A DNA stretch of 34,746 bases from JBDNJM01 sp041687755 (lineage in GTDB: Bacteria; Planctomycetota; UBA1135; GCA-002686595): contig JBDNJM010000054.1 in the NCBI GenBank assembly GCA_041687755.1, positions 1 through 34,746 on the forward strand, in the 5' to 3' direction. A model generated the notes under the pieces. The model did no database searches. It worked only from the letters and a program-made list of their open reading frames with translations, and was not told the DNA's origin. This document shows, one piece after another, positions 8,326 through 18,194 of this stretch; the first letter of the stretch is position 1, and every line of letters starts with the position of its first letter. A program made the position numbers and the translations under genes.

Positions 8326-8661
8326 GTGCCGGATCGGCCGGCCGCCTGGTTGACGCGGGTTGCGCTGCGGCTGCTGGCGGATCTATGTCCCGCTGAGCCA
8401 GAAGTGCACGGACTGCTCGGCCTGATGCTGTTGCAGCACTTGCGCAGCGCCGCGGGCGTCGGCCTCGACGGGGCGCTGGTTCGGCTGCCGGACCAGGACC
8501 GCTGGCTTTGGGACAGCGAGCAGATCGAGGTGGGGCTGGGTCTCGTGCGCGCGGCCCTGCGCAGCGCGCTCGAGCTCGCAAAGAACGGGCTCGAGCGACG
8601 CATTCTACTGGCTCAGTTGGCCGGACTGGACGCGGACGCTAGCTCGCGCCCTGCGCAGTAG
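8326..8661 (+). pseudogene. ECF sigma factor fragment (DUF6596 region only)
   Basis: Residues from AAWLTRVALRLLADL through PEVHGLLGLMLLQ, LVRLPDQDRWLWD and GLGLVRAALRSALEL match the DUF6596 C-terminal domain of large ECF sigma factors (usual form: LLPDEPEVLGLLALMLL, LLEDQDRSRWD). No sigma-2 or sigma-4 domain lies upstream; the preceding 250 bp has no recognisable part of them. GTG 8326 is simply the first start codon in frame. The piece looks like the remnant of a larger gene. Its 3' end overlaps the converging, also broken, TPR gene by 49 bp. Confidence 0.65.
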
Positions 8662-10316
8662 CAGGACGCCGTGGGCGCGACGTCCGGGCGCGTCCAGCTC
8701 AGCGCAAGACGCTCGGCGGCGCTGGCCTCGGCCGCCGTGTCGCCGAGCGCGGCATAGGCGAGCTGGAGTCCGAGCAGCGCCCAGCCATTCCCCGGATGGC
8801 GCTCCAGGTCGGCGGTGTAAACGTCGCGGGCCTCCGCGGCGCGGCCCTGCTCGAGCAGCAGCGCACCGAGCGCGTGCCGCACCGGCTGCATCCATCCGGG
8901 CGGCTCGTCGTACACGAGGGCCTCCTCGAGTTCGACGCCTTCCGCCAGCGAGGCGAAGGCCGCCTCAAAGTCGCCCTGACGGTAGAGCAGCTCACCGAAC
9001 AGCATGTTGCGACCAATGGCCAGGACGTCGGCGGCGGGGTTGTTGAGCACGAGCCACTCTTCCGGCACGTCGGCCGCGAACGCTTCAAAGGCGGCCAGCT
9101 CTGCGCGTCCTTCTGTAACGCGCCCAAGCGACGCCAGCGCAACCCCACGCGCGTAGTTTCAGTTCGCGAGGCTCAGCTTGCGCCAGGCGGGCGGCGCGGG
9201 CAGCTCGAGCAGTTCCTAGAAGCGCCCAAAGCGAATGCGCACGTGGAGCGACGTGGACATGAGCCCGTCGGCCAGCTCGACGTAGGTCTTGAGGAACGCG
9301 GGGGGAACCTCCCGCTCGAGGCGCTCGGCCGCGGTGAGGGCCGCCTCGTAGCGGCCTTCCATCATCGCGACGTAGCTGAGGAAGTGGAGATTGTGGAGGT
9401 AGTACAGGCTGTAGAAGTCCGGCGCGGGGGCTTCAGCGAAGTACGCGGAGTCGGCTTCGATGGCGCGATCGTTCGAGTCCGCCGCATCGGCGTAGCGGCC
9501 GACGCGCGCGAAGATGTGGCTCGGCATGTGCATCAGGTGTCCGGATCCGGGGACGAGATCCATCAGGCGCTCCGCGCTCGGAACGGCCCGTTCCGGCGTG
9601 TTCGAAGCCTCGACCGTGTGGATGTAGAAGTGGTTGGCGCCGGGGTGGTCGGGCGCCATGGCAAGCGTGCGCTCGAGCACCTCGACGACCTCCAGGGTGC
9701 GGCCCTTGGGCTCGCCATCGTGGGTCCACAGGTCCCAGGGCTGCAGGTTCATGAGCGCCTCGGCGTACAGCGCGCCCACGTCCGGATCGGCGGGATGCGC
9801 GGCCCAGGCGGCCTCCATCGCATCGGCATAGGCCTGGTCGAGGGCCGAGCGGTCCTCGGGTACGGGCCAGGCGTAGCGCTGGGAGACGGCGTCAATCAGC
9901 TCGGCTTCGACGGCGTCGAGCGCGTGTCCGGGGGCGCGCGCCTCGAGGGCCGCCCGAGCGCGGCCGGCAGCCTCGAACGCGATCTCGGACTGCAGCGCGC
10001 TCATCTCGGTGTTGTTGATGTGCAGGCCAGCCGCGTACGCCAGGCCCCACCAGCCCATCGCGCACTCGGGATCGTCGATCGCCGCCTGGCGGAACGAGCG
10101 GATCGCCTCGTCGTGGTTGTAGCCGTAGAGCAGCTGGATGCCCTGGTCGAACCAGCTCTGAGCGGTGGGCGAGGTGGTGCGAACGCTGCGCTCGTAGCCG
10201 GCGAACCCGGGGTAGACCTGGGCAGGGGACACAAGGACGAGCGCGCGCGGCGTCGAGCACGCGAGCGGTAGGCCGAGGAGGCCAAGCAGCGCGAGACGGG
10301 GAAGAGACAGGGGCAT
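8613..10316 (-). pseudogene. TPR-repeat exported protein interrupted by two in-frame stops
   Basis: From ATG 10316 the frame encodes a signal segment (LALLGLLGLPLACSTPRA), then helical TPR-like repeats (SWFDQGIQLLYGYNHDEAIRSF, MGWWGLAYAAG, HPGANHFYIHTVEAS, MHMPSHIFARVGRYADA). It stops at TAG 9218-9216 after RIRFGRF. The same frame then continues as ELLELPAPP, hits TGA 9161-9159, and continues through NYARGVALASLGR, NNPAADVLAIG, DEPPGWMQPVRHALGALLLEQGR and HPGNGWALLGL to 8613. Family homologues run through both positions (GRWxELL and LWxYARG), so both stops replace sense codons in an otherwise intact frame. Recent inactivation or sequence error would explain this. If expressed, a truncated 366-residue protein is made. 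Confidence 0.75.
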
Positions 10317-10489
10317 GGCGGAGGTGGGCGGGTGGTCGTGGCTTCGGACAGCGCGCCCCAGCCTGGGGAGAGCAGCCGGCGAAGCGTGCATCAAACCGCC
10401 TGAACCCCCGCCGGACCCAGGGGCCGCCTCGACTGTTCTGAGAGACTCCAGCATTCATCGGAGCGCGCCGCTCGACTACCGTGGCGCGC

Positions 10490-12115
<1,626 letters not shown>

Positions 12116-12257
12116 ATGCTGGGGCACGGCCTTCGCCGTCTTGACCGGCGAGTCCTCCCACCGACCCATGGAAACGACCCGAGACCCAACATGAGAACGT
12201 GTATCGCGTAGCTAGCGTGCTCGTGTCCTTACCGCCCAGCCCCGCACCCCGATCTCA

Positions 12258-12851
12258 ATGCGTCTCCTCCCCCTCCTGGTCTTCGCTCCGTTCTTCGCCG
12301 GCTGCCACTCCGGTGAGCCCGACCATGCAGCAGTTGAGGAGGTCGTGGAGCCGACCCCCGTGGATCTGTCGACCTGGACGGGTGAAGACATCGACCTGCC
12401 GCCCGGCTTCGCGCCCGACATGCCCGCGGGTCGCGAGACCCTGCTATTTGCACCGGGATGGCGCAAGCCGGGCGGAGACGATCACTGGAGCTATGTGCTG
12501 CTGATGGAGGTCGAGGAGTCGGGCGACGACGCGGCGAAGCTCGAAGACCTGTTTGAGCAGTACTTCGACGGACTGATCGGCGCGGTGTCGGACGGCAAGC
12601 CGTTCGAGGTGCCGGACGATCCGGCCGACGTCACGGTTCGCGAGGAGGGCCAGGGGCGCTACTCCGGCGTGGTCAAGACCTACGACGCATTCGGGACGGG
12701 TGACGAGCTCACGCTGCACCTGTTGGTGGACGTGGAGCCCTCGAGCGACACGACCACGGTGCTGCGCGTGCTGGCCAGCCCCAGGTCACCCGATGCCACG
12801 GAGGTCTGGTCGTCGATGCAGCAGGCGATCGACTCCCTTTCGTTCGACTGA
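12258..12851 (+). CDS. Predicted lipoprotein, function unknown
   Basis: The 197-residue protein has a short signal peptide ending in FFAGC, a good lipobox with Cys16 as the lipidated residue. An acidic linker follows. The soluble domain has aromatic and acidic patches (WRKPGGDDHWSYVLLMEV, LEDLFEQYFDGLIGAV) and a C-terminal strand-rich part. It resembles small outer-surface proteins of unknown role. It lies 142 bp after the AbgT-family gene on the same strand. Confidence 0.75.
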   Translation: MRLLPLLVFAPFFAGCHSGEPDHAAVEEVVEPTPVDLSTWTGEDIDLPPGFAPDMPAGRETLLFAPGWRKPGGDDHWSYVLLMEVEESGDDAAKLEDLFEQYFDGLIGAVSDGKPFEVPDDPADVTVREEGQGRYSGVVKTYDAFGTGDELTLHLLVDVEPSSDTTTVLRVLASPRSPDATEVWSSMQQAIDSLSFD

Positions 12852-12964
12852 CGGCTTCTGCAGACTTCTGCCGGGGCAACCGGGGCAAGACGTGGCACTG
12901 TCGCGCTGTCGGCAGCCCGGGGTCGCTATCTTCTGGGCAGCTGAGCGTGCGGCGCCAGATTCCC

Positions 12965-13489
12965 ATGACGACCCTGACCTATCTCGGCGGCTACCCCGAG
13001 GCGACGCTTGCCCAAGTCCAGGGCCTGATCGAGCGCGGCGAGCTGCGCTCCTACCTGGAGTCGAAGTACGAGTGGCCGGGCCACGCGATGGGGGCGGCGG
13101 AGCTCTCCAAGCTGGCCCACGAGATGAAGAAGCGCTCGATGCGCAAGGCGCCGCCGCTGACCAAGGTCGTGTTCGACCCCAAGCTGCACGTGCTGCACAA
13201 CGCGCTCGGGCTGCACACGACCGTGCCGCGCACCCAAGGGGCCAAGACCAAGGTCAAGCGCGAGATCCGCGTGGGCAAGGTGTTCCAGGACGCGCCGCTG
13301 CCGTTCGTGGAAATGATCCTGGCCCACGAGTTGGCGCACTTCAAACACGCCGAGCACGACGCAGACTTCTACGATCTGGCCGACCACATCATCTCGGGCT
13401 ACCAGCAGCTCGAGTTCGATCTTCGCCTCTACCTGACCCTGCTCGACCTCGAGCGCGGGTCGGACACCACAGCGACCCGACAGCCATGA
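12965..13489 (+). CDS. YgjP-family (DUF45) zinc metallopeptidase-like protein
   Basis: The 174-residue protein has the HELAHFKHAEHDADFY motif (residues 121-136), with His121, Glu122 and His125 forming HExxH and His131 a probable third zinc ligand, as in the YgjP/WLM group. A basic segment (KTKVKREIRVGK) precedes it. Members are annotated as metallopeptidases; E. coli YgjP has also been described as a UTP pyrophosphatase, so the reaction is uncertain. The stop overlaps the next start as ATGA, giving an operon with DUF1971 and truncated haemoglobin. A 9-bp tandem repeat (CCGGGGCAA, 12871-12888) lies in the upstream gap. Confidence 0.85.
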   Translation: MTTLTYLGGYPEATLAQVQGLIERGELRSYLESKYEWPGHAMGAAELSKLAHEMKKRSMRKAPPLTKVVFDPKLHVLHNALGLHTTVPRTQGAKTKVKREIRVGKVFQDAPLPFVEMILAHELAHFKHAEHDADFYDLADHIISGYQQLEFDLRLYLTLLDLERGSDTTATRQP

Positions 13490-13800
13490 CCCGCTCCCAG
13501 ATGCCCGAGGGCCTGACGCCCCGCGGCGGCACGCCCGAGTTCACCGAGGCGACGCTGCCCGGTGCCCTGAAGTCCGATCACTCCCTGGCGGCGGGTCGCT
13601 GGGGCCGACTGCACGTGCTCGAAGGCCGCGTGATCTTCGTGGACGACTCGAGCGGCGAGCGCTTCCAGCTGGTCGGGCCCTGCGAGTTCGATATCCCGCC
13701 GGAGGCCGTGCACCACCTGGAGCTCGACGGGCCGCTGAGCTGTCGGGTGGACTTCTTCGGCGAGGAGAAGCCCCCGAAGCCGAACAACGAGGCGACCTGA
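13486..13800 (+). CDS. DUF1971 (YeaR/TehB-like) cupin-type protein
   Basis: The 104-residue protein opens MPEGLTPRGGTPEFTEATLP after a short lead, then DHSLAAGRWGRLHVLEGRV, and ends with a barrel strand pair (PCEFDIPPEAVHHLEL, RVDFFGEEKP). This is the DUF1971 pattern seen in YeaR and the TehB N-terminal domain. In E. coli yeaR responds to nitrate, nitrite and nitric oxide. The start ATG overlaps the ygjP-like stop and the end overlaps the haemoglobin start (TGATG), so the three are almost certainly co-translated. Confidence 0.88.
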   Translation: MTRSQMPEGLTPRGGTPEFTEATLPGALKSDHSLAAGRWGRLHVLEGRVIFVDDSSGERFQLVGPCEFDIPPEAVHHLELDGPLSCRVDFFGEEKPPKPNNEAT

Positions 13801-14207
13801 TGACGGCTGCACCAGATCGGCCAGACCTCGACGGCGAGGTGCCGATCGCGGAGCTGGTACGGACCTTCTACGCGCGCGTGCGGCAGGACGACCTGCTCGC
13901 ACCCGTGTTCGTCGACCAGGCCCAGGTCGACTGGGACGAGCACTTGCCCAAGATCACCGCCTTCTGGATGAAGCTCGAGCACAAGGTACCCGGCTTCAGC
14001 GGCATCCCGACCGCAACCCACCGCCGCCTGGCCGCCAAGGCACCCTTCCGCGCCGAGCAGTTCGGCCGTTGGGTTGAACTGTTCCACGACACGATCGACT
14101 CCGGCTGGGCTGGCCCCCACGCCGACTCGATCAAAGCCCGCGCCGTGCACATCGCTCGCGCCCAGTCGCTCGTCGTCGAGGGCGCGGAGCCCTGGGGCGA
14201 GGGCTAG
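13800..14207 (+). CDS. Group III truncated haemoglobin
   Basis: The 135-residue globin has the TrHb group III pattern: FYARVRQDDLLAPVF with Tyr24 as the B10 distal residue, HLPKITAFWMKL, His74 in the THRRLAAKAPF segment as probable proximal ligand, and FGRWVELF with Trp91 at G8. Group III globins are linked to oxygen or nitric oxide chemistry. The DUF1971 neighbour supports a nitrosative-stress role (inference). Its TAG stop and the TAG of the converging membrane-protein gene share the palindromic CTAG at 14204-14207. Confidence 0.93.
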   Translation: MTAAPDRPDLDGEVPIAELVRTFYARVRQDDLLAPVFVDQAQVDWDEHLPKITAFWMKLEHKVPGFSGIPTATHRRLAAKAPFRAEQFGRWVELFHDTIDSGWAGPHADSIKARAVHIARAQSLVVEGAEPWGEG

Positions 14208-14703
14208 CCGGCGCGGTCGTCGGAGCGGTCTTGATCGAACGGCTCCGGCCGCGCCAACGACTCCGGCTCATCCCGCCCAATCGCGCTCCGCAGCATCACG
14301 ATGCCCCCGGCGATCAGTGCAGGCGCGATGCCCAGCGGCTGGAGCCATGCGAAGCCACCGATGAATTCCGGCCGCTGCTCGACGAAGCGGTTGTAGAGGA
14401 TCCAAAGGACGATGGCGACGCCCATTACGATGCCTGACAGGCCGAGGCCTGCGAGCGTCAACCGGGCTGGGGCCAGGGCCAGCTGCCCGAGAATGCCGCG
14501 CGGCTCACCCGCCGCTGACGCTTCGTCGGCCTCGCGCACCAGATCGAGCCAGCCGACGAACACGAGTGGGACCAGACCATCATCAGGGCGATGGCCACGA
14601 ACCACTGGGCGGGCTCGTAGTGCGGCGCGAACGGCACCGCCGCAGCAAGGGTCAGCCCGACCAGGAAGGCGGGCCGGAGTGGTCTGGGGATCCTGGCGAG
14701 CAC
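14204..14703 (-). pseudogene. Small membrane protein split by a frameshift
   Basis: From GTG 14703 the frame reads RPAFLVGLTLAAAVPF and FVAIALMMVWS. At a GGG run (14568-14570, plus strand) the sense moves to the next frame, continuing PLVFVGWLDLVREADE, LTLAGLGLSGIVMGVAIVLW and LGIAPALIAGGIVMLRSAIG to 14204. Restoring one C on the coding strand would give a continuous protein of about 166 residues with four membrane segments. A one-base loss in a homopolymer is also a common sequencing error. I do not recognise the family. Confidence 0.65.
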
Positions 14704-14918
14704 GAGCGCGGCTGCGGCTCCCCGAGCGGCCGGGCTTGAGACAGCTTGGCCCGCTGCCCGGCCGGCCCCCAGGGGAGCGGCGCGCTGGGAGGGCGCCCGA
14801 CCTGGAGAGGGGGTGGCGACTGGGAGCCCGGCAGTTGGGAGGCCGAGAACAGCTCCGGCGCTCCTGGGCCTTCTACGATCCTGTGGAGCGCGGTGCAGGA
14901 GTGGCGCAAGGCGCACTC

Positions 14919-15524
14919 CTACTGCGGCCCGGACACCTGAAACCCGTCCGCGACCGAGTACAGCAAGAGCTTCGAGTGGCCGTCGTCGTACCGGCGGACG
15001 AGCTCCTCGAACCAGGCCTCTTCGCCCGGGTAGGGATAGGCGTAGATCAGGTCGAAGTCGGAGAGCTGCATGCCCAGCTCGCCCAGGGCGTCCGCACCTT
15101 CGGTGGGCGTCAGGCGGTCGGAGTCGAGCAGCTCGACCTCGTCGCGGAACTCGAGGGGGACGAAGCTGCCCTCGGCGAAGGTCGCGCGCGAGCCGACCGA
15201 CTCCGCGAGGGCGATCGAGCCTTCGACGAGCTCAGGTTGGATCTCGATGCCGTAGGCGTCGTAACCCAGAAGGTCAGCGAGGATCGTGATCACGCCGACG
15301 CCGGAGCCGAGCTCGAGGAAGCTGTCGTGGCGGGAGCGCAGCTCGGACAGCACGCGGCGGGCCTCGGCGAAGTCGGCGCGGATGTGCTCCTGGAACACGG
15401 CGTCGTTGGCGTCGGCGTGGCGCTGCCAAGTGCGCATGGCCGTGGTCGTGATTTGCTCGAAGAGCTCGTCGGTGAGTGCGGGCTTGGGCGCGGCCATCGG
15501 ATTCGGGGCGGCTCGGGGCTTCAT
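14919..15524 (-). CDS. Class I SAM-dependent methyltransferase
   Basis: The 201-residue protein carries motif I, FLELGSGVGVITIL, followed by YDAYGIEIQPELVEGS with the acidic ribose-binding residue, and a later DLIYAYPYPGEEAWFEEL motif in place of the usual DPP/Y strand. Substrate is unknown. ATG 15524 is used; Met10 at 15497 is also possible. It is divergent from the RNase H gene with only 32 bp between start codons, so the two promoters must overlap. Confidence 0.85.
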   Translation of the reverse strand: MKPRAAPNPMAAPKPALTDELFEQITTTAMRTWQRHADANDAVFQEHIRADFAEARRVLSELRSRHDSFLELGSGVGVITILADLLGYDAYGIEIQPELVEGSIALAESVGSRATFAEGSFVPLEFRDEVELLDSDRLTPTEGADALGELGMQLSDFDLIYAYPYPGEEAWFEELVRRYDDGHSKLLLYSVADGFQVSGPQ

Positions 15525-15556
15525 GCCGACCGCAGCCAGAGCGTAGTCTGACGCGG

Positions 15557-16222
15557 ATGCCGAAGTTCCGCTGCACCGTTTGCGACGCCGAGTTCGAGTT
15601 GCCCAGCAAGACGCTCGAGAAGTTCCCCGGCTGGGAGCCCAAGTATTGCCGCGAGCACAGCCCCAAGAAGAAGGGGCAGGCGAAGTCGTCCAAGAGCGGT
15701 GGGCGCTCGGGCGGCAAAGGGCGCGGGGGCTCGCTCGCGGAGGAGAACCTGACCCTGGCCGAGGTGCTGGTCAAGTACGACGGCGGGCCGGCGGACGGCG
15801 TGTTCACCGACGGCAGCTCGGTGCCCAACCCCGGACCGGGCGGGTGGGGCATGGTCTGGGTCGAGGACGGCGAAGTCCGCATTCAGGGCCACGGCGCCCA
15901 AGAGAAGACCACGAACAACCAGATGGAGCTGCAGGCGCTCATCGAGGCGTTCAAGGCGCTGCCCGAGGACGCCGAGGTAACCATTCACACGGACAGTCGG
16001 CTGTGCGTGGACACGATCACCAAGTGGGCGCCCAACTGGGAGCGCAACGGCTGGAAGAAGAAGGGCGGCGAGATCAAGAACCTCGAGCGGGTTCAGGAGC
16101 TGCTGGGCCTGTTCCGGGCGCACCCGAAGTGCAAGCTGGAGTGGATCGCGGCGCACTCCGGGCACCGCTGGAACGAGTACGCGGACAGCTTGGCGACGGC
16201 CTGGCGGCGCGACGAGCTGTAG
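15557..16222 (+). CDS. rnhA: Ribonuclease HI with N-terminal zinc-finger-like segment
   Basis: RNase HI cuts the RNA strand of RNA-DNA hybrids. The catalytic set is complete: Asp85 (VFTDGSS), Glu124 (NNQMELQAL), Asp146 (HTDSRLC), His203 and Asp210 (HSGHRWNEYADSLA). The unusual part is residues 1-35, FRCTVCDAEF then KYCREH, giving Cys6, Cys9, Cys31 and His34 as a possible zinc site, followed by a Lys/Gly/Ser-rich linker (about 36-60). This front end may bind nucleic acid in place of the hybrid-binding domain of other RNases H. Confidence 0.93.
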   Translation: MPKFRCTVCDAEFELPSKTLEKFPGWEPKYCREHSPKKKGQAKSSKSGGRSGGKGRGGSLAEENLTLAEVLVKYDGGPADGVFTDGSSVPNPGPGGWGMVWVEDGEVRIQGHGAQEKTTNNQMELQALIEAFKALPEDAEVTIHTDSRLCVDTITKWAPNWERNGWKKKGGEIKNLERVQELLGLFRAHPKCKLEWIAAHSGHRWNEYADSLATAWRRDEL

Positions 16223-16234
16223 GGGGCCGCGCGC

Positions 16235-16432
16235 TCAGGATTCCGGGTCCTCGGGGTCCTCGCCGCCGCTGCGGCCGCGGCGTTTCAGGGCATCGCGCAG
16301 CATGAACTCGATCTGGCTGTTGAGCGAGCGCAGCTCGGAATTGGCCAAGGCCCGAAGCTCCGTGTGGAGCTTCGGGGGCAGGCGCACGAGGAAGGCCTTG
16401 CGGTCCTTCCCCTGAGGGCTCTCCTTGGCCAA
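16235..16432 (-). CDS. Ribbon-helix-helix (Arc-like) DNA-binding protein
   Basis: The 65-residue protein has a strand KAFLVRLPPKLH followed by two helices (TELRALANSELR and LNSQIEFMLRDALKRRG), the ribbon-helix-helix layout of Arc-type repressors. The acidic tail is EDPEDPES. The start is TTG 16432, 12 nt after the TAG of the SPFH gene, and the two frames are the same: only TAG 16447-16445 separates them. A small RHH gene beside an SPFH gene is an arrangement I recall from other bacteria. It may repress this operon. Confidence 0.75.
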   Translation of the reverse strand: MAKESPQGKDRKAFLVRLPPKLHTELRALANSELRSLNSQIEFMLRDALKRRGRSGGEDPEDPES

Positions 16433-16444
16433 GGCCTCGGCGTC

Positions 16445-17347
16445 CTAGTTGTAGAGGCTGCCCGTGTTGAGCACCGGCCTCGCGTTCTCTTGGCCGCAGA
16501 GGACCACGAGCAAGTTGCCGACCAGGGTCGCGCGACGCTCGTCGTCGAGCTCGACGATCTTGGCCTTGGAGAGCTGCTGGAGCGCGTCCTCGACCATGCC
16601 GACGGCGCCGGTGACGATTTGGCGACGGGCGGAGATGATCGCCTGGGCCTGCTGACGCTGGAGCATCGCGGCGGCGATCTCCGGGGCGTAGGCGAGGTGG
16701 CTGATACGGGCTTCGAGGACCTCGACGCCGGCGCGCTCGAGGCGCTCGCTGATCGCTTCCTGTAGCTCGACCGTGACCGTGTCTTGGTCGCCGCGCAGGG
16801 ACGGCAGATCGGTCTCAGAATCGTCGCTGTCGTAGGGGTGCTTGCCGGCGAGGCGGCGCACGGCGGTCTCGATCTGGATGTCGACGTACTCGGTGTAGTC
16901 CTCGACGTCGAAGCTGGCCTGGGCCGTGTCGCGGATGCGCCACACGACCACGGCGCCGACCTCGATCGGGTTGCCGACCAGGTCGTTCACCTTGATCGTT
17001 TCGCTGGCGACGTTGTGGGCGCGCAGCGAGACCTTGATCTTGCTCATGAACGGGTTGGTCCAGTACCAGCCCGGTTCGCGCACGGTGCCGCGGTAGTCGC
17101 CGAACAGGACGAGCACGCGGCTCATGTTCGGGTTGACGATGAAGAAGCCGAAGAGGGCGCTGAACCAGATGAAGCCGAAGAGCACGCTCGAGAATCCGAC
17201 CGCCTCCGGGTGGACGCCGAACTTTGCGGCGAAGATCGCCAGCCCGATCCAGGCGAACACGGATCCAGCCCACAGGCTGAACGTTTTGGCGCCGGATGCG
17301 GTGCGGGTGGGTTTCTCGATGGACGGCGGCTTGGTGTCGGTGCTCAT
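16445..17347 (-). CDS. SPFH/band-7 domain membrane protein
   Basis: The 300-residue protein has two N-terminal membrane segments (about 23-41 and 50-70), then the SPFH domain: NPNMSRVLVLFGDYRGTVREPGWYW, KVSLRAHNVASETIKVNDLVGNPIEV, AVVVWRI and the later QEAISERLERAGVEVLEARISHLAYAPEIAAAMLQRQQAQA helix. It ends NTGSLYN, a conserved tail in this subgroup. SPFH proteins form oligomeric membrane microdomain scaffolds and often control proteases. ATG 17347 is chosen over an upstream in-frame start at 17395. Confidence 0.92.
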   Translation of the reverse strand: MSTDTKPPSIEKPTRTASGAKTFSLWAGSVFAWIGLAIFAAKFGVHPEAVGFSSVLFGFIWFSALFGFFIVNPNMSRVLVLFGDYRGTVREPGWYWTNPFMSKIKVSLRAHNVASETIKVNDLVGNPIEVGAVVVWRIRDTAQASFDVEDYTEYVDIQIETAVRRLAGKHPYDSDDSETDLPSLRGDQDTVTVELQEAISERLERAGVEVLEARISHLAYAPEIAAAMLQRQQAQAIISARRQIVTGAVGMVEDALQQLSKAKIVELDDERRATLVGNLLVVLCGQENARPVLNTGSLYN

Positions 17348-17375
17348 GGGGGCCTCGGGTGGGGTGTTTGGCAAA

Positions 17376-17385
17376 GTGATATCAC
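17376..17385. promoter_or_regulatory. Palindrome GTGATATCAC upstream of the SPFH-RHH genes
   Basis: This perfect 10-bp palindrome begins 28 bp upstream of the SPFH start. Its position near a probable promoter suits a repressor site, possibly for the RHH protein of the same operon. That link is a guess from position. Confidence 0.3.
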
Positions 17386-17502
17386 AGGGATACACCGCTG
17401 CCGCCCCGGCATTCGCTACGCCCAGCGAGTCCTGAGGTCCTGTGGCCTCAAGTGGTTGTTATGAATGTATTTACGGGCGCCAACATTCGCGGTGCTCGCT
17501 AG

Positions 17503-18075
17503 CTACTCCGATCCCGGCGGGGTCCAGCCCAGCGCCAGAAGCTGCTCCTCGGTGAAGCGCCGGGTGATGTGCTGGGGGCAGTTCCAGTCGTAGGCGACCA
17601 CGTGAAACAGGACCCCGCGTTCGACCCGCGCGCGGTAGTCGGCGTCGACGAGCTGGGCCGCCAGCTCCGGCCGCTCGGTCAGATTCACGATCTCCATGCG
17701 CGCCAGGATCTTGAGCCGTGCCTTGTTCGCGTAGTCCATCAGGAACAGCGACACGCGGTCGTTGGCGCGGGCGTTGCCGACGCTGATGTATTGGCGGTTG
17801 CCGGAGAAGTCGGCGAAGCCCAGGAGCTGATCGCCGAGGGCTCGGAGGAATCCCTTGGGGCCGCCGCGGTGCTGGATGTACGGCCAGTCGTCGGGGCTGA
17901 CGGTCCCGACGTAGAAGCTGTCGCGCTGGCCGATGAACGCGAGCTCGGTCGGGGATAGGCGATCGTCGTCCGCGGGGCGGTCCGTCAGGCGCTGGGCGTT
18001 GTCGCGCGAGCCCTGCTCGGTCTGCACCTCGCGGACGGGCTCGCTAAACAGGATCTCGGGGTACTTGGCGGTCAT
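17503..18075 (-). CDS. Pyridoxamine 5'-phosphate oxidase-family flavoprotein
   Basis: The 190-residue protein shows the PNPOx-like split-barrel pattern: LSPTELAFIGQRDSFYVGTVSPDDWPYIQHRGGPKGFLR, then LGFADFSGNRQYISVGNARANDRVSLFLMDYANKARLKI, and a C-terminal RGVLFHVVAYDWNCPQHI. These proteins bind FMN or F420 and reduce or oxidise small molecules. ATG 18075 has an excellent AAGGAG nine bases upstream, overlapping the stop of a 30-codon frame. The pair lies behind a TetR operator, so induction by a TetR ligand is likely. Confidence 0.88.
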   Translation of the reverse strand: MTAKYPEILFSEPVREVQTEQGSRDNAQRLTDRPADDDRLSPTELAFIGQRDSFYVGTVSPDDWPYIQHRGGPKGFLRALGDQLLGFADFSGNRQYISVGNARANDRVSLFLMDYANKARLKILARMEIVNLTERPELAAQLVDADYRARVERGVLFHVVAYDWNCPQHITRRFTEEQLLALGWTPPGSE

Positions 18076-18088
18076 AACGGAGGGCTCC

Positions 18089-18181
18089 TTACTGTTCGAG
18101 GGCGTTGGGGGCGCGGTCGAGGGCTTCGTCGCTGACGGTAGAGGTCGGGGGGTCCGAGGTGACGATCACGGCGAACTTCAT
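18089..18181 (-). CDS. 30-residue small protein or decayed DsrE-like start
   Basis: ATG 18181 gives MKFAVIVTSDPPTSTVSDEA and ten more residues before TAA 18089. The opening resembles the first strand of DsrE-like proteins, whose normal length is ~110 residues, so this could be a truncated remnant. It could also be a genuine short coding sequence: it follows a purine-rich AAGAAGAGAG and its stop overlaps the ribosome site of the flavoprotein gene, which would couple their translation. Confidence 0.4.
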   Translation of the reverse strand: MKFAVIVTSDPPTSTVSDEALDRAPNALEQ

Positions 18182-18194
18182 TGGAACTCTCTTC

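Noticed and set aside
9159..9161. TGA read as tryptophan (altered genetic code)
   Set aside because: Many genes here end in TGA and use TGG for Trp, and a TAG also interrupts the same gene; inactivation or error is simpler.
9159..9161. Selenocysteine at the TPR-gene TGA
   Set aside because: The position corresponds to a probable Trp in a structural repeat, not a redox Cys, and there is a second, TAG, stop nearby.
14746..14940. Plus-strand frame ending ILWSAVQEWRKAHSYCGPDT
   Set aside because: The tail looks protein-like, but there is no recognisable body and it overlaps the methyltransferase end; too little to call a gene.
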